Positions 8,928 through 16,743 of a stretch of 64,000 bases of DNA are shown one piece after another. The notes under the pieces are model-generated. The model saw nothing but the letters and a program-made list of their open reading frames with translations. It had not been told where the DNA came from and made no database searches. Source of the DNA: an uncultured Flavihumibacter sp. (GTDB taxonomy: Bacteria; Bacteroidota; Bacteroidia; Chitinophagales; Chitinophagaceae). A program made the position numbers and the translations under genes. Numbering within the stretch: the first letter of the stretch is position 1; each line of letters starts with the position of its first letter. The DNA lies in the NCBI GenBank assembly GCA_902168225.1, contig CABHOW010000167.1:1-64000 (forward strand). The letters run 5' to 3'.

Positions 8928-10269
8928 CGCAAATGATTTCTTTTTTGATAACAAGATTCGTCTTGCCATCGAAAGGCACACCGACCTGAGCTTTATTCCT
9001 GACTGGAGTAAGCTGGAAGAAAGACTTGATATTGAAATGCCGGTAAAGAAAAAGCGGAGAAGGTTTATTGTGTTCTGGTTTCTTTTTGCCTGTTTGGTTG
9101 CAGGGTCAGCGTATTGGGGATTTGATGGCAATTTTAATTCACAGAAAAATTATGCTAATCAAACTCCAACAGATACAAAACAAAATATTATTGCACCTGC
9201 TGAAAATGGAAAAAAAAGTAGTGCAAAGCCGCAACCTGAAAAAATTGTAACGAACTATACCGATAATGTAAGAAAAGATACCAAACCAGTCAAGAAAATT
9301 GCATCGCTATTGCCTGCCTTGCAAACAATCAGTGCAGACCCTCTGACCCTGCTAAAGAAGGCAAAAAATAGCACACCTCTTACACAGCCTGCGAAGGAGC
9401 AGGTAAGTGATGTTGCTGTGAACAATAAGGTTATCAGTAAAGAAATTAGTGATGAAGTGTTATCCGGGACTGATATTACTATTGAGAACAAATCAAGTTT
9501 TAGTAAAGAGACATCCAACATTCCGGTAAAAGATACTGTAACAAATACTGATTTATTGAAATTAGCCAATGTAACAAACATTCCAAAAGATACTGCAGGA
9601 AGTATCGCAAACAACTTAAAGCCCGTCCAGAAAAAATCTGTCACTTCCCGTTTTTCGTTCGCAGCAGTTGGCGGCGTTAACGTAAACAGTGTACAGTTAA
9701 GTAAACTGTCAAAACCGGGGTATGATTATGGCCTTTTATTGGGTTACAGAATCTCTCCTAAAATCGAAATCAGGTCAGGTGTAATACTGGCAAAAAAATA
9801 TTTTACTACTTCTGGTAACAATATTTCCTTTGATTCCGCAAAACTTAACCTGCCATCGTACAACAGTATCAGTCTGGAAAATGCAACCGGTTACTGCAGG
9901 TTTATAGAAGTTCCGCTAATGTTATATTATCAATTCTCAGCAACAAAGAAAACTAACTTGTACACTGCCGGCGGGTTTTCAATCATTAAAATGCGGATGG
10001 ATAATATTCACTACACATTCCTGGCTGACGGAAATACACTCGTACAACGAAGCCATTCCAATGCATATCATAACAGTGATGGTTTTTCCACTTCTGTCAC
10101 AGCAAATTTTTCGTTGGGTGTTAAACAGAAGATAACTGACAGATGGAGTTTCGTTGAACCATACATAAAGCTGCCATTAAGCAGAATGAACGACAGCAAC
10201 TTGAAGTTTACCACATTTGGAACTTTGGCCTCATTTATATACAGTCTGCCAGCAAGGAAAAGAAATTAA
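8920..10269 (+). CDS. Membrane-anchored anti-sigma-like protein fused to an outer-membrane-type beta-barrel domain
   Basis: 449 aa. Residues 1-48 are cytoplasmic (DWSKLEERLD, then KKKRRR), followed by one membrane segment at about 49-66, a low-complexity periplasmic linker rich in Lys/Thr/Asn (70-240), and a domain of alternating beta-strands (about 245-449: FSFAAVGGVNVNSVQLS, YDYGLLLGYRISPKIEIRSGV, FIEVPLMLYYQFS) typical of porin-like barrels. The gene overlaps the ECF gene, so the N-terminus is a candidate sigma-binding domain. I do not recognise a named anti-sigma family; the role is inferred from position and topology. A chain joining inner and outer membrane in this way could relay an envelope signal directly. 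Confidence 0.7.
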   Translation: MYNANDFFFDNKIRLAIERHTDLSFIPDWSKLEERLDIEMPVKKKRRRFIVFWFLFACLVAGSAYWGFDGNFNSQKNYANQTPTDTKQNIIAPAENGKKSSAKPQPEKIVTNYTDNVRKDTKPVKKIASLLPALQTISADPLTLLKKAKNSTPLTQPAKEQVSDVAVNNKVISKEISDEVLSGTDITIENKSSFSKETSNIPVKDTVTNTDLLKLANVTNIPKDTAGSIANNLKPVQKKSVTSRFSFAAVGGVNVNSVQLSKLSKPGYDYGLLLGYRISPKIEIRSGVILAKKYFTTSGNNISFDSAKLNLPSYNSISLENATGYCRFIEVPLMLYYQFSATKKTNLYTAGGFSIIKMRMDNIHYTFLADGNTLVQRSHSNAYHNSDGFSTSVTANFSLGVKQKITDRWSFVEPYIKLPLSRMNDSNLKFTTFGTLASFIYSLPARKRN

Positions 10270-10277
10270 TATCGTAA

Positions 10278-10307
10278 GGCAACTATTTTTAGCCTTTTAT
10301 TGTATCA
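10278..10307 (+). promoter_or_regulatory. Putative ECF sigma-factor promoter, copy 2
   Basis: GGCAAC (10278-10283), 18 bp, GTATCA (10302-10307). It is 31 bp before the start of the beta-propeller gene and matches the spacing of the copies at 8278 and 15808, placing the propeller/DUF305 pair in the ECF regulon. Confidence 0.68.
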
Positions 10308-10332
10308 ACAATCATAAAACAAATCCCAGAAA

Positions 10333-11397
10333 ATGAAACAATTAAAATCCAATGCTGCCATATTATTGGTAACGGCAGTAATCTTTGCAATCCCATCCTG
10401 CAAAAAAGACAAGGGCATGTCAATGACAGAAAAGAATATTGACTACCCGGCCGCTTATGTGGTAAACGGAGAGAGCAGCACCATTTCAGTAATTAAACTC
10501 AGCACAAATACTGTAACCGACAGTATTGATTTAATGAACAGCAGTGGCAGTATGATTATGTGGCCACATCATATTTATCATCACCAGTCAGGTGGCGACC
10601 ATCATTTGGCAATTGGAGTTCCAGGTATGGATTTAAGTGCAGGCCATACCGGTGGTATGCCCGGCATGAAAGGCATGGTGGTTGTGATGGACGCTGTAAC
10701 CGGGGTACTAAAAAAGAATTTAGAAGTACCGGTGATGAATCACAACGCAGTATTTTCTCCAGATGGAACGGAGATATGGACATCGCAAATGGATATGGCC
10801 GGAAAAGTGTTAGTGTATAATGCATCTACTTATGTGCTGAAGAATACAATTACTGTAGGTGATGAACCTGCTGAAGTTACATTCAGTGCTGACGGAACGA
10901 AAGCTTATGTATGTAACGGAATGAGTAATACAGTATCTGTAATTAACCCTTCTACCAAAGCTGTAATAGCAACTATAAATGTTGAATCAAACCCTGTTGG
11001 CGCATGGCCTGCATCAGGCGGAAAAATGTTTGTTGACAATGAAGATTCCCGAAGCATTTCTGTAATTGATGTTGCTACAAATGCAAATCTTGGAACGATA
11101 ATACTAAATTTTAAGCCGGGATATGCCGCATTTAATGCTACAGCAAATGAATTGTGGGTTAGTGACGCCACTAATGGCAAAGTTGCTTATTACGTTGATA
11201 TGGGCGGCAATACATGGATGAAACACGGAGAGATTGTAACTGGTGCAGATGCTCATGCTATTGCCTTCAATGGGGCTTACGGATATGTAACCAATCAAGG
11301 TGCCAATACCGTATCTGTTATCAATGTTTCCACACATGCAAAAGTTAAGGACATTCCGGTTGGAAAAAAACCGAATGGAATTGTATTCAAATTATAA
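10333..11397 (+). CDS. YncE-like seven-bladed beta-propeller lipoprotein
   Basis: 354 aa. Lipobox IPSC (C23). The body has recurring propeller blades (AYVVNGESSTISVIKL, AVFSPDGTEIWTSQMD, VTFSADGTKAYVCNGMSNTVSVINPSTKAVI, GYVTNQGANTVSVINVSTHAKV), as in the YncE/surface-antigen family. A His/Met-rich insertion lies at about 75-120 (WPHHIYHHQSGGDHHL, GMDLSAGHTGGMPGMKGM), which could bind copper. It is preceded by ECF-type promoter copy 2 and followed by a DUF305 lipoprotein 31 bp downstream. The molecular role is unknown; copper sensing or binding is inferred. Confidence 0.8.
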   Translation: MKQLKSNAAILLVTAVIFAIPSCKKDKGMSMTEKNIDYPAAYVVNGESSTISVIKLSTNTVTDSIDLMNSSGSMIMWPHHIYHHQSGGDHHLAIGVPGMDLSAGHTGGMPGMKGMVVVMDAVTGVLKKNLEVPVMNHNAVFSPDGTEIWTSQMDMAGKVLVYNASTYVLKNTITVGDEPAEVTFSADGTKAYVCNGMSNTVSVINPSTKAVIATINVESNPVGAWPASGGKMFVDNEDSRSISVIDVATNANLGTIILNFKPGYAAFNATANELWVSDATNGKVAYYVDMGGNTWMKHGEIVTGADAHAIAFNGAYGYVTNQGANTVSVINVSTHAKVKDIPVGKKPNGIVFKL

Positions 11398-11428
11398 TAA
11401 AAACGGAATATCATTTAAAAATATAATA

Positions 11429-12043
11429 ATGAAAAAAATAATTTTCGGTATCGCTATGATAACAATTTGGCTTGGGTTTACTGCATGTAAAAAAAATGCT
11501 GATGGAATTATCCTTCAAGCCCATGATGATAACAGGATGATGGACAGCATGCATGTTATGATGGACAGGATGGAATCAATGACAATGACGATGGACCCGG
11601 AAGTAGATTTTAGTGAAATGATGATTATGCACCATGAAGGCGCACTGAATATGTCGAAGGCATTGGTATCGGCCGGGAAAAATGACAGCCTGAAAAGATT
11701 TGCACAAAAAGTTATTACAGACCAAACATCCGAAATTGCTGTGCTTAAAAGCATAAGAATGTCTTTATCTGTAAATAATATGGATATGGATTTTATGCAG
11801 GAGCAAATGGATAATATGGAAAAAACTACGAAACAATCTGATGTGCAGATTATTACCGGTGATATAGATAACGACTATGCCACCTTAATGATTTTACATC
11901 ACCAGGCTGCCATTCAGGATGCTTCTGCATATCTGCATCATGGCGATAATGCCCAGTTAAAAACAATTGCAAACAATATTATTACAGCTCAGAATAAGGA
12001 AATTATTGAACTAAGCAACTGGCTTAAGGCAAACAAGCGATAA
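11429..12043 (+). CDS. DUF305 lipoprotein, probable metal-binding four-helix protein
   Basis: 204 aa. Lipobox FTAC (C20). Two similar helical halves carry MMIMHHEGALNMSKAL (about 65) and LMILHHQAAIQDASAYL (about 155), the paired His motifs of DUF305, a ferritin-like family often found in copper-resistance loci. The N-terminal half is Met-rich (RMMDSMHVMMDRMESMTMTMD). The start is ATG 11429, because longer frames run into the upstream gene. It forms a two-gene operon with the propeller lipoprotein and is followed by a strong terminator. Confidence 0.85.
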   Translation: MKKIIFGIAMITIWLGFTACKKNADGIILQAHDDNRMMDSMHVMMDRMESMTMTMDPEVDFSEMMIMHHEGALNMSKALVSAGKNDSLKRFAQKVITDQTSEIAVLKSIRMSLSVNNMDMDFMQEQMDNMEKTTKQSDVQIITGDIDNDYATLMILHHQAAIQDASAYLHHGDNAQLKTIANNIITAQNKEIIELSNWLKANKR

Positions 12044-12079
12044 TTGATTTTGGTTAAAGCAGTATTATATCAAAAAAAG

Positions 12080-12110
12080 AAAGAGGCATAATTGTGTGCC
12101 TCTTTTCTTT
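12080..12110 (+). terminator. Rho-independent terminator
   Basis: AAAGAGGCA (12080-12088) pairs with TGCCTCTTT (12097-12105) around an 8-base loop and is followed by a T-rich tract. It ends the DUF305 operon. Confidence 0.85.
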
Positions 12111-12206
12111 TCAAAACCCGCTACCACGGTATGAGGCTATTTGCCAAAACACTTACGAGGGTGAACTAATGGTGCAAATAATGTATTTTGCTGTTTTAAG
12201 CAGCAT

Positions 12207-13454
12207 ATGAACGGCAACTTAACCCAGCTTATACGACAATACAAAGAAGATAAACAATCTGTTTACAACACCTGGTTCATAAATAATGAAGAACGGCTAA
12301 AGGCTTTTCGTTCCATCCGCCGAGGTGTTATGCAGGTTGTTGATGATATTAAGAACAAGAAATTTCCGAATGATTTTAAAGGTTCTTCTTTAGAATTTGT
12401 GCTAACATGCATAACTGAACAAAAGCAGATATTTGAAGGAGCTTCCCATCCTTTCTACTGGAAGCCTAAACTAAGGATACCGGATATTTATGAGAACGAA
12501 AGTAACAAACAGGCTTTCGGCCAATTTTTGGAAAACTGTTTGAATGCAAAATCAGAAGAACAAATTATTAAAGAAATTATCAGGCTTGATAGTTTAAAAA
12601 TAAAAGGGATTGGGCCTGCAGTCGCAAGCATTTTGTATTTTTTGCACCCTACTATTCTTCCACCGTTTAATACAGCTATCATTAACGGCTTTAACTTTTT
12701 ATACAAAGACAAGAAGAAACTCGGAAGCTGGAGTGAATATCTTAAGCTCAGAGAAGTAATGATTGATACCAATAATCAGCATCGTTCAGAACTATCGTCT
12801 GATTTAGGTGCTATAGCTGGTTTGTTATTTGAAATCGGAACTCAAAAATTAATACTGGGAACAGATGAATATTTATCCGAGCCTGAACGAAAGAAATTGG
12901 AGAAACTAATTGAGAAACGACAAGAAAGTGTACAACAGGAAAAAGAAGAAGAGAACCTGCATACGGAGATGCAATATCATCTGCTAAAAATAGGCAGTGC
13001 ATTGGGCTATGATGTAATTGCTGCTTCTAACGACCGTTCCAAATCACATTGTGGTAACAACTTTTCATTCATGAGCCTGCAACAATTCCCAGATATTCAA
13101 TTAGAAAAAGACACCTTAAATACAGTAAAGCTGATAGATGTACTTTGGTTTCAGAAAGGAACTAATAATGTTATCGCAGCTTTTGAAGTGGAAAAAAGCA
13201 CCAGTATCTATTCCGGTATTCTGCGGCTGACCGATTTAAGTTATACCATAGCTGATGGTGATGAAGTGTTCTATCTGATTGTGCCTGATAAAAGAGAGAA
13301 GGACGTATGCCTGCAACTTTCCCGTCCGGCAATTAAACAAAACAATGTGGTAATTAAATACATCCTGTTTTCAGAGTTACGCAGCCATTGTGATGCATTG
13401 TGTAAGTTTGGAGAGAGCCATCATATTATGGAAAAAATTGCGAAAGCAGTATAA
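12207..13454 (+). CDS. Helix-hairpin-helix plus PD-(D/E)XK nuclease-like protein, unassigned
   Basis: 415 aa, no signal peptide, so cytoplasmic. The N-terminal half is helical and contains a helix-hairpin-helix-like segment (LKIKGIGPAVASILYFLHP, about 130-150), as in DNA glycosylases. A charged coiled coil follows (about 228-255). The C-terminal part has LIDVLWFQKGTNNVIAAFEVEKST, whose D-x(n)-E-x-E pattern in a beta-hairpin resembles a PD-(D/E)XK nuclease core. Restriction or DNA repair is possible, but no methyltransferase or partner lies beside it. It is flanked by terminators on both sides, so it is a single-gene unit unrelated to the metal operons. Confidence 0.6.
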   Translation: MNGNLTQLIRQYKEDKQSVYNTWFINNEERLKAFRSIRRGVMQVVDDIKNKKFPNDFKGSSLEFVLTCITEQKQIFEGASHPFYWKPKLRIPDIYENESNKQAFGQFLENCLNAKSEEQIIKEIIRLDSLKIKGIGPAVASILYFLHPTILPPFNTAIINGFNFLYKDKKKLGSWSEYLKLREVMIDTNNQHRSELSSDLGAIAGLLFEIGTQKLILGTDEYLSEPERKKLEKLIEKRQESVQQEKEEENLHTEMQYHLLKIGSALGYDVIAASNDRSKSHCGNNFSFMSLQQFPDIQLEKDTLNTVKLIDVLWFQKGTNNVIAAFEVEKSTSIYSGILRLTDLSYTIADGDEVFYLIVPDKREKDVCLQLSRPAIKQNNVVIKYILFSELRSHCDALCKFGESHHIMEKIAKAV

Positions 13455-13455
13455 A

Positions 13456-13485
13456 AAAAGCGGCAGTTAATATCTGCCGCTTTTC
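13456..13485. terminator. Bidirectional terminator between convergent genes
   Basis: AAAGCGGCAG and CTGCCGCTTT pair around a 7-base loop (TTAATAT) with A-rich and T-rich flanks, between the nuclease-like gene and the convergent TonB receptor gene. Confidence 0.9.
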
Positions 13486-13487
13486 TT

Positions 13488-15689
13488 TTAGAGTTTTGCC
13501 CCGATTGATATAAAGAACGTTCTGCCATCTGCCGGCAAAGCACCCGGCCCCGGATAACCACCTGCACGGCGGGTGAAATATCTTTCATCAAATAAATTAT
13601 TTATCCCTGCTTTAAAATTTAACCCCTTTGAAAATTTGTAGGTAGCTGTTAAGTCAGTTACAGTATAAGACGGAATTAAACCTGTATTTCCGTTAGCAGA
13701 AGCAGCCACAGTATTATTTGCATCGCTGAAGGTTTCTCCCACACTGCTTACCTGGGCTGTTAATAAAAATCCTTTGTAACCGCCGGTTATACCACTCCGG
13801 AAAATATTAGTTGGTGCATTCTCTACTTTCTTTCCCTTAGTACTTGCACCTTTATGGTCGCCACTGTATTTGGCATCAGTATATCCATAAGAACCAAAAA
13901 TAATTAAATCTGCATGTTTGCTTTTTCCAAATGCCCTGATGGGGTTAAATTCTACATACCCCTCAAATCCTTTGCTGGTGCTGCTGCCAACATTTGTAAT
14001 AAGGCGATACGATGGTGTTCCGCTAACAGTAATTGTACCTACACGGTTATCATATTGCAAATAAAATCCGCTAACATCAAACTGGAGAAAATTTTTCACT
14101 TTACCCCGGTAACCCAAATCAATGTTATACCCTTTGGCATCTTTCAAATCAGGGTCAACTACATCGGTTGTAGGCGGTGCCTGCAGATTTGCAAACTGAA
14201 TTGGACGATAAGCCTGAGAAATATTAGCATACACTTCTGTTGCCTTTGTGATATGATACTCCGTTCCAATACCTGCAAGAACGAAACTTCTGCCCCTCGT
14301 AATATTTTGTAAGATTATTTCTGCCCCACCGGAAGTATAACCGTTTCGCCCAGAAGATGAGCCTTCAAGCCATTCATACCTGATACCGGGTATAATCAAA
14401 AACTTGTCGTTTATACGAAAAATATTTTCTGCAAACGCAGCTACATTACTGGACTTAAAAGTAATATCACGGGGATAGTTACCAGTAACAGTAACATCAT
14501 AACCTGTACCTGTTGTTCCCTTCCCATCTGCCTGCCTTGTGGTAGTGCCGGTGTATAAACGAATGCCGCCGGATAAAGTATTTTTCATTTTACCAAAATG
14601 ATAATCAGTAATAAAGCGGCTTTCTAAACCATAGTTCCTATATTGGTCAAGATTCACCACCCTGTTATTGTAGCTAAGTGTTGCAGGGTTAATACTGTCT
14701 TTTGTTGTGATGGATTGTAAAAACCCAACACTGTTTCGGTCGCCGATGGTGCCAAACAGTTTGGTATTCCAACGGGTATTTTCATTTATCTTATAATTGG
14801 CGATTAATGCTGGGGTAGTCCAGGTTATATCAAACCAGTTACGGCTTCGGAAACTTTGTTGAGCATCCTGTTTTATTTGAGCATCCGTTAAGCCGCCGGG
14901 CTGCTGGCTGCGGATATGTGAACGCATCACTTCAGCCGTTAATGAAAATTTTGTAGTGAAGTTATAGGTTACAGTACCGTAGCCTGCATTAGTGAAATAG
15001 CGGCTATTTTCTCTCCATCCGTCGCCGTTACGATGGTCAAAAAAAGTATAGTAATGAACCTTGCCTTTCTTTCCACCAATAGCATTATAACTGTTGAATA
15101 AACCTTTGCTACCAACTGTTTGCTGCGTTTCAAATTCAAAAGGTTTATTTATTTCACTGCCGTTGCGAAGAATATAATTAATAAGTCCGCCAAACTGTGG
15201 CCCATATTGTAAAGAACCTTGTCCTCTTACAATTTCTATCCGTTGCACAGCCTGCAATTGCGGATTATAATATGCTTCGGGATAACCGAATGGGTCCGCA
15301 GCAATATCGTACCCATTTTGCCGAACATTAAACTCCCAACTCCTGTTGGGGCTTAACCCACGGGCTGCAATACCAATCTGAATTCCGCTGGGGTCGCTTT
15401 CCCAAATATGAATGCCGGGTACTTTGGCAAGTACCTGACGCATGTTATTTGTCACTACATTGCCTTGTACATTATCAAGCACAATCAAAGCATTCTTTTT
15501 ACCAGCATAAATATTTGTTCCTACAATTTCCGGCATTTGCTGATAATCACTTTTGCTGTTTCTGCCTACTACCGTTACATCGGGCAGGCTTCTTATATGC
15601 AGCGTATCGTTGCTTTCTTTTTTGGTCTGTGCGTCAGCCACATTTAGTACTAATATCATTAAACTAAGAAAAATTCCTCTTTTACTCAT
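13488..15689 (-). CDS. TonB-dependent receptor, FecA-like
   Basis: 733 aa from ATG 15689, chosen because MSKRGIFLSLMILVLNVADA-Q is a good signal peptide; longer reading adds an unlikely leader. The plug domain has LPDVTVVGRN, NIYAGKKN, LAKVPGIHIWESDPSGIQIGIAARGL, and the barrel ends with LFDERYFTRRAGGYPGPG and a terminal aromatic-rich strand. The RAGGYPGPG-LPADGR signature is typical of FecA-type ferric-citrate receptors. It would import a metal chelate across the outer membrane using TonB energy. It stands alone on the minus strand. Iron rather than copper uptake is likelier by family, but the substrate is unproven. Confidence 0.85.
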   Translation of the reverse strand: MSKRGIFLSLMILVLNVADAQTKKESNDTLHIRSLPDVTVVGRNSKSDYQQMPEIVGTNIYAGKKNALIVLDNVQGNVVTNNMRQVLAKVPGIHIWESDPSGIQIGIAARGLSPNRSWEFNVRQNGYDIAADPFGYPEAYYNPQLQAVQRIEIVRGQGSLQYGPQFGGLINYILRNGSEINKPFEFETQQTVGSKGLFNSYNAIGGKKGKVHYYTFFDHRNGDGWRENSRYFTNAGYGTVTYNFTTKFSLTAEVMRSHIRSQQPGGLTDAQIKQDAQQSFRSRNWFDITWTTPALIANYKINENTRWNTKLFGTIGDRNSVGFLQSITTKDSINPATLSYNNRVVNLDQYRNYGLESRFITDYHFGKMKNTLSGGIRLYTGTTTRQADGKGTTGTGYDVTVTGNYPRDITFKSSNVAAFAENIFRINDKFLIIPGIRYEWLEGSSSGRNGYTSGGAEIILQNITRGRSFVLAGIGTEYHITKATEVYANISQAYRPIQFANLQAPPTTDVVDPDLKDAKGYNIDLGYRGKVKNFLQFDVSGFYLQYDNRVGTITVSGTPSYRLITNVGSSTSKGFEGYVEFNPIRAFGKSKHADLIIFGSYGYTDAKYSGDHKGASTKGKKVENAPTNIFRSGITGGYKGFLLTAQVSSVGETFSDANNTVAASANGNTGLIPSYTVTDLTATYKFSKGLNFKAGINNLFDERYFTRRAGGYPGPGALPADGRTFFISIGAKL

Positions 15690-15807
15690 AAGTGTGATTT
15701 TTGAGTTGCAAAAGTGCAGATGCATTTTAAATTGGTACTTATGCAAAAGGGAAATAGAGTTATGCAATGCGGAAATGTTTGATTTTCTATAAAATATATT
15801 CCCGACA

Positions 15808-15837
15808 GGCAACCTATTTTTAGTTTTGCCTGTACCA
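15808..15837 (+). promoter_or_regulatory. Putative ECF sigma-factor promoter, copy 3
   Basis: GGCAAC (15808-15813), 18 bp, GTACCA (15832-15837): the same element as at 8278 and 10278, and sharing GTACCATT with copy 1. It also contains an inverted repeat (ACAGGCAA ... TTGCCTGT). It points to the right, 290 bp before the His-rich gene at 16125, and away from the TonB receptor. Its transcript might be a long leader of the 16.1-kb operon or a small RNA. Confidence 0.5.
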
Positions 15838-16124
15838 TTGAAATTGTACAAGTGTTATTAAGCGATAATAATCCGGCCAGTAAGTAACTCAGTTGAGTGG
15901 TTTGTAGTTGATTTGAAGATGGTAGAAAATAAGAGGCAAAACACATTTAACTGGCACAAATGGTACATTTTCAACGGAAAAGCCAAGTATGGATAGCAGG
16001 AGGCGACAGCAAAATTTTGTAAAAATTGTCTATAATTTTACAAATTCGCTAAACCATTCTACCATATCTTTGCCCTGTTAAGGGATTATTTCTCAATAAA
16101 ATAGCCTTACTTTACAAATATTAA
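15838..16124. promoter_or_regulatory. Regulatory region of the second RND operon (inverted repeat and -7 element)
   Basis: There is no convincing gene in 15838-16124. An inverted repeat, TTTGTAAAA (16016-16024) and TTTTACAAA (16036-16044), has arm starts 20 bp apart, two helical turns, fitting a dimeric repressor or activator site. A TAnnTTTG-type -7 element (TATCTTTG, 16065-16072) follows, so the repeat covers the -33 region. The start codon at 16125 leaves a leader of about 45 bases. Confidence 0.55.
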
Positions 16125-16652
16125 ATGAACCGGAATTTATCCATAAAACTTAAAGCACTGTTCCTGCTGGTTGTATTTGCAACAAATACAGCAGTAGGTT
16201 TTGCCTGTGCAATAGGTGTAGATATGGGTTTTAATTCCCCACATCATAACGAAACAAAAGAGCCTGCGGAAGTGCATGTTCACGATGATGGAAAAAAGCA
16301 TGTACATGAAAAAGAGCCGTCAGAAGTAACTCCTCATGCTCATGAGGATGGTATTAATCACCAACATGACAGTGAGCCGGCAAAACAAACTCCTGTTGAT
16401 GGCAGCAACTTACTTACAAAAGACGATAGCGGATGCTGTACCAATAAAGTACAGGAGTTTCAAAATTTAGATAAAAATGTTTCAGTAAATACTGGTATCA
16501 ATGTACCTGTATTTGTGGCAATCCTGAGCACTTATTTTGATATTGATTTATCAACGGCTCTCAAAAATTTTCCTGTTGACTACAAGGCCCGTTTTTTCTA
16601 TCCCCCACCACCACCTGACATACGCATAGCGATTCAGCGTTTCCAGATTTGA
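16125..16652 (+). CDS. Exported His-rich protein with CC and PPPPP motifs (HYC_CC_PP-like)
   Basis: 175 aa. Signal peptide (1-28), then a His-rich segment at 40-82 with repeated HVHDDGKKHVHEK / HAHEDGINHQH units, a CC pair (104-105, DSGCCTNK), and a C-terminal YPPPPPD motif (159-165). This combination matches the small Bacteroidota family named for its conserved Cys-Cys and Pro-Pro motifs. It is the first gene of the second RND module. It likely binds metal in the periplasm or acts in sensing; no activity is known to me. Similar small exported proteins with a terminal WQPPK motif precede the 35.8- and 51.5-kb modules. Confidence 0.7.
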   Translation: MNRNLSIKLKALFLLVVFATNTAVGFACAIGVDMGFNSPHHNETKEPAEVHVHDDGKKHVHEKEPSEVTPHAHEDGINHQHDSEPAKQTPVDGSNLLTKDDSGCCTNKVQEFQNLDKNVSVNTGINVPVFVAILSTYFDIDLSTALKNFPVDYKARFFYPPPPPDIRIAIQRFQI

Positions 16653-16743
16653 TTACTGTAAAACTGGTGAAGCTTTTTGCTTCATCCAACTTCATTTTGC
16701 GTTCTGCAATTTGAGGCTATTTGTTTTACCGTAATCAATTTTT

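Noticed and set aside
15919-15996. 25-codon frame downstream of ECF promoter copy 3
   Set aside because: Too short and without similarity or a leader; treated as noncoding.
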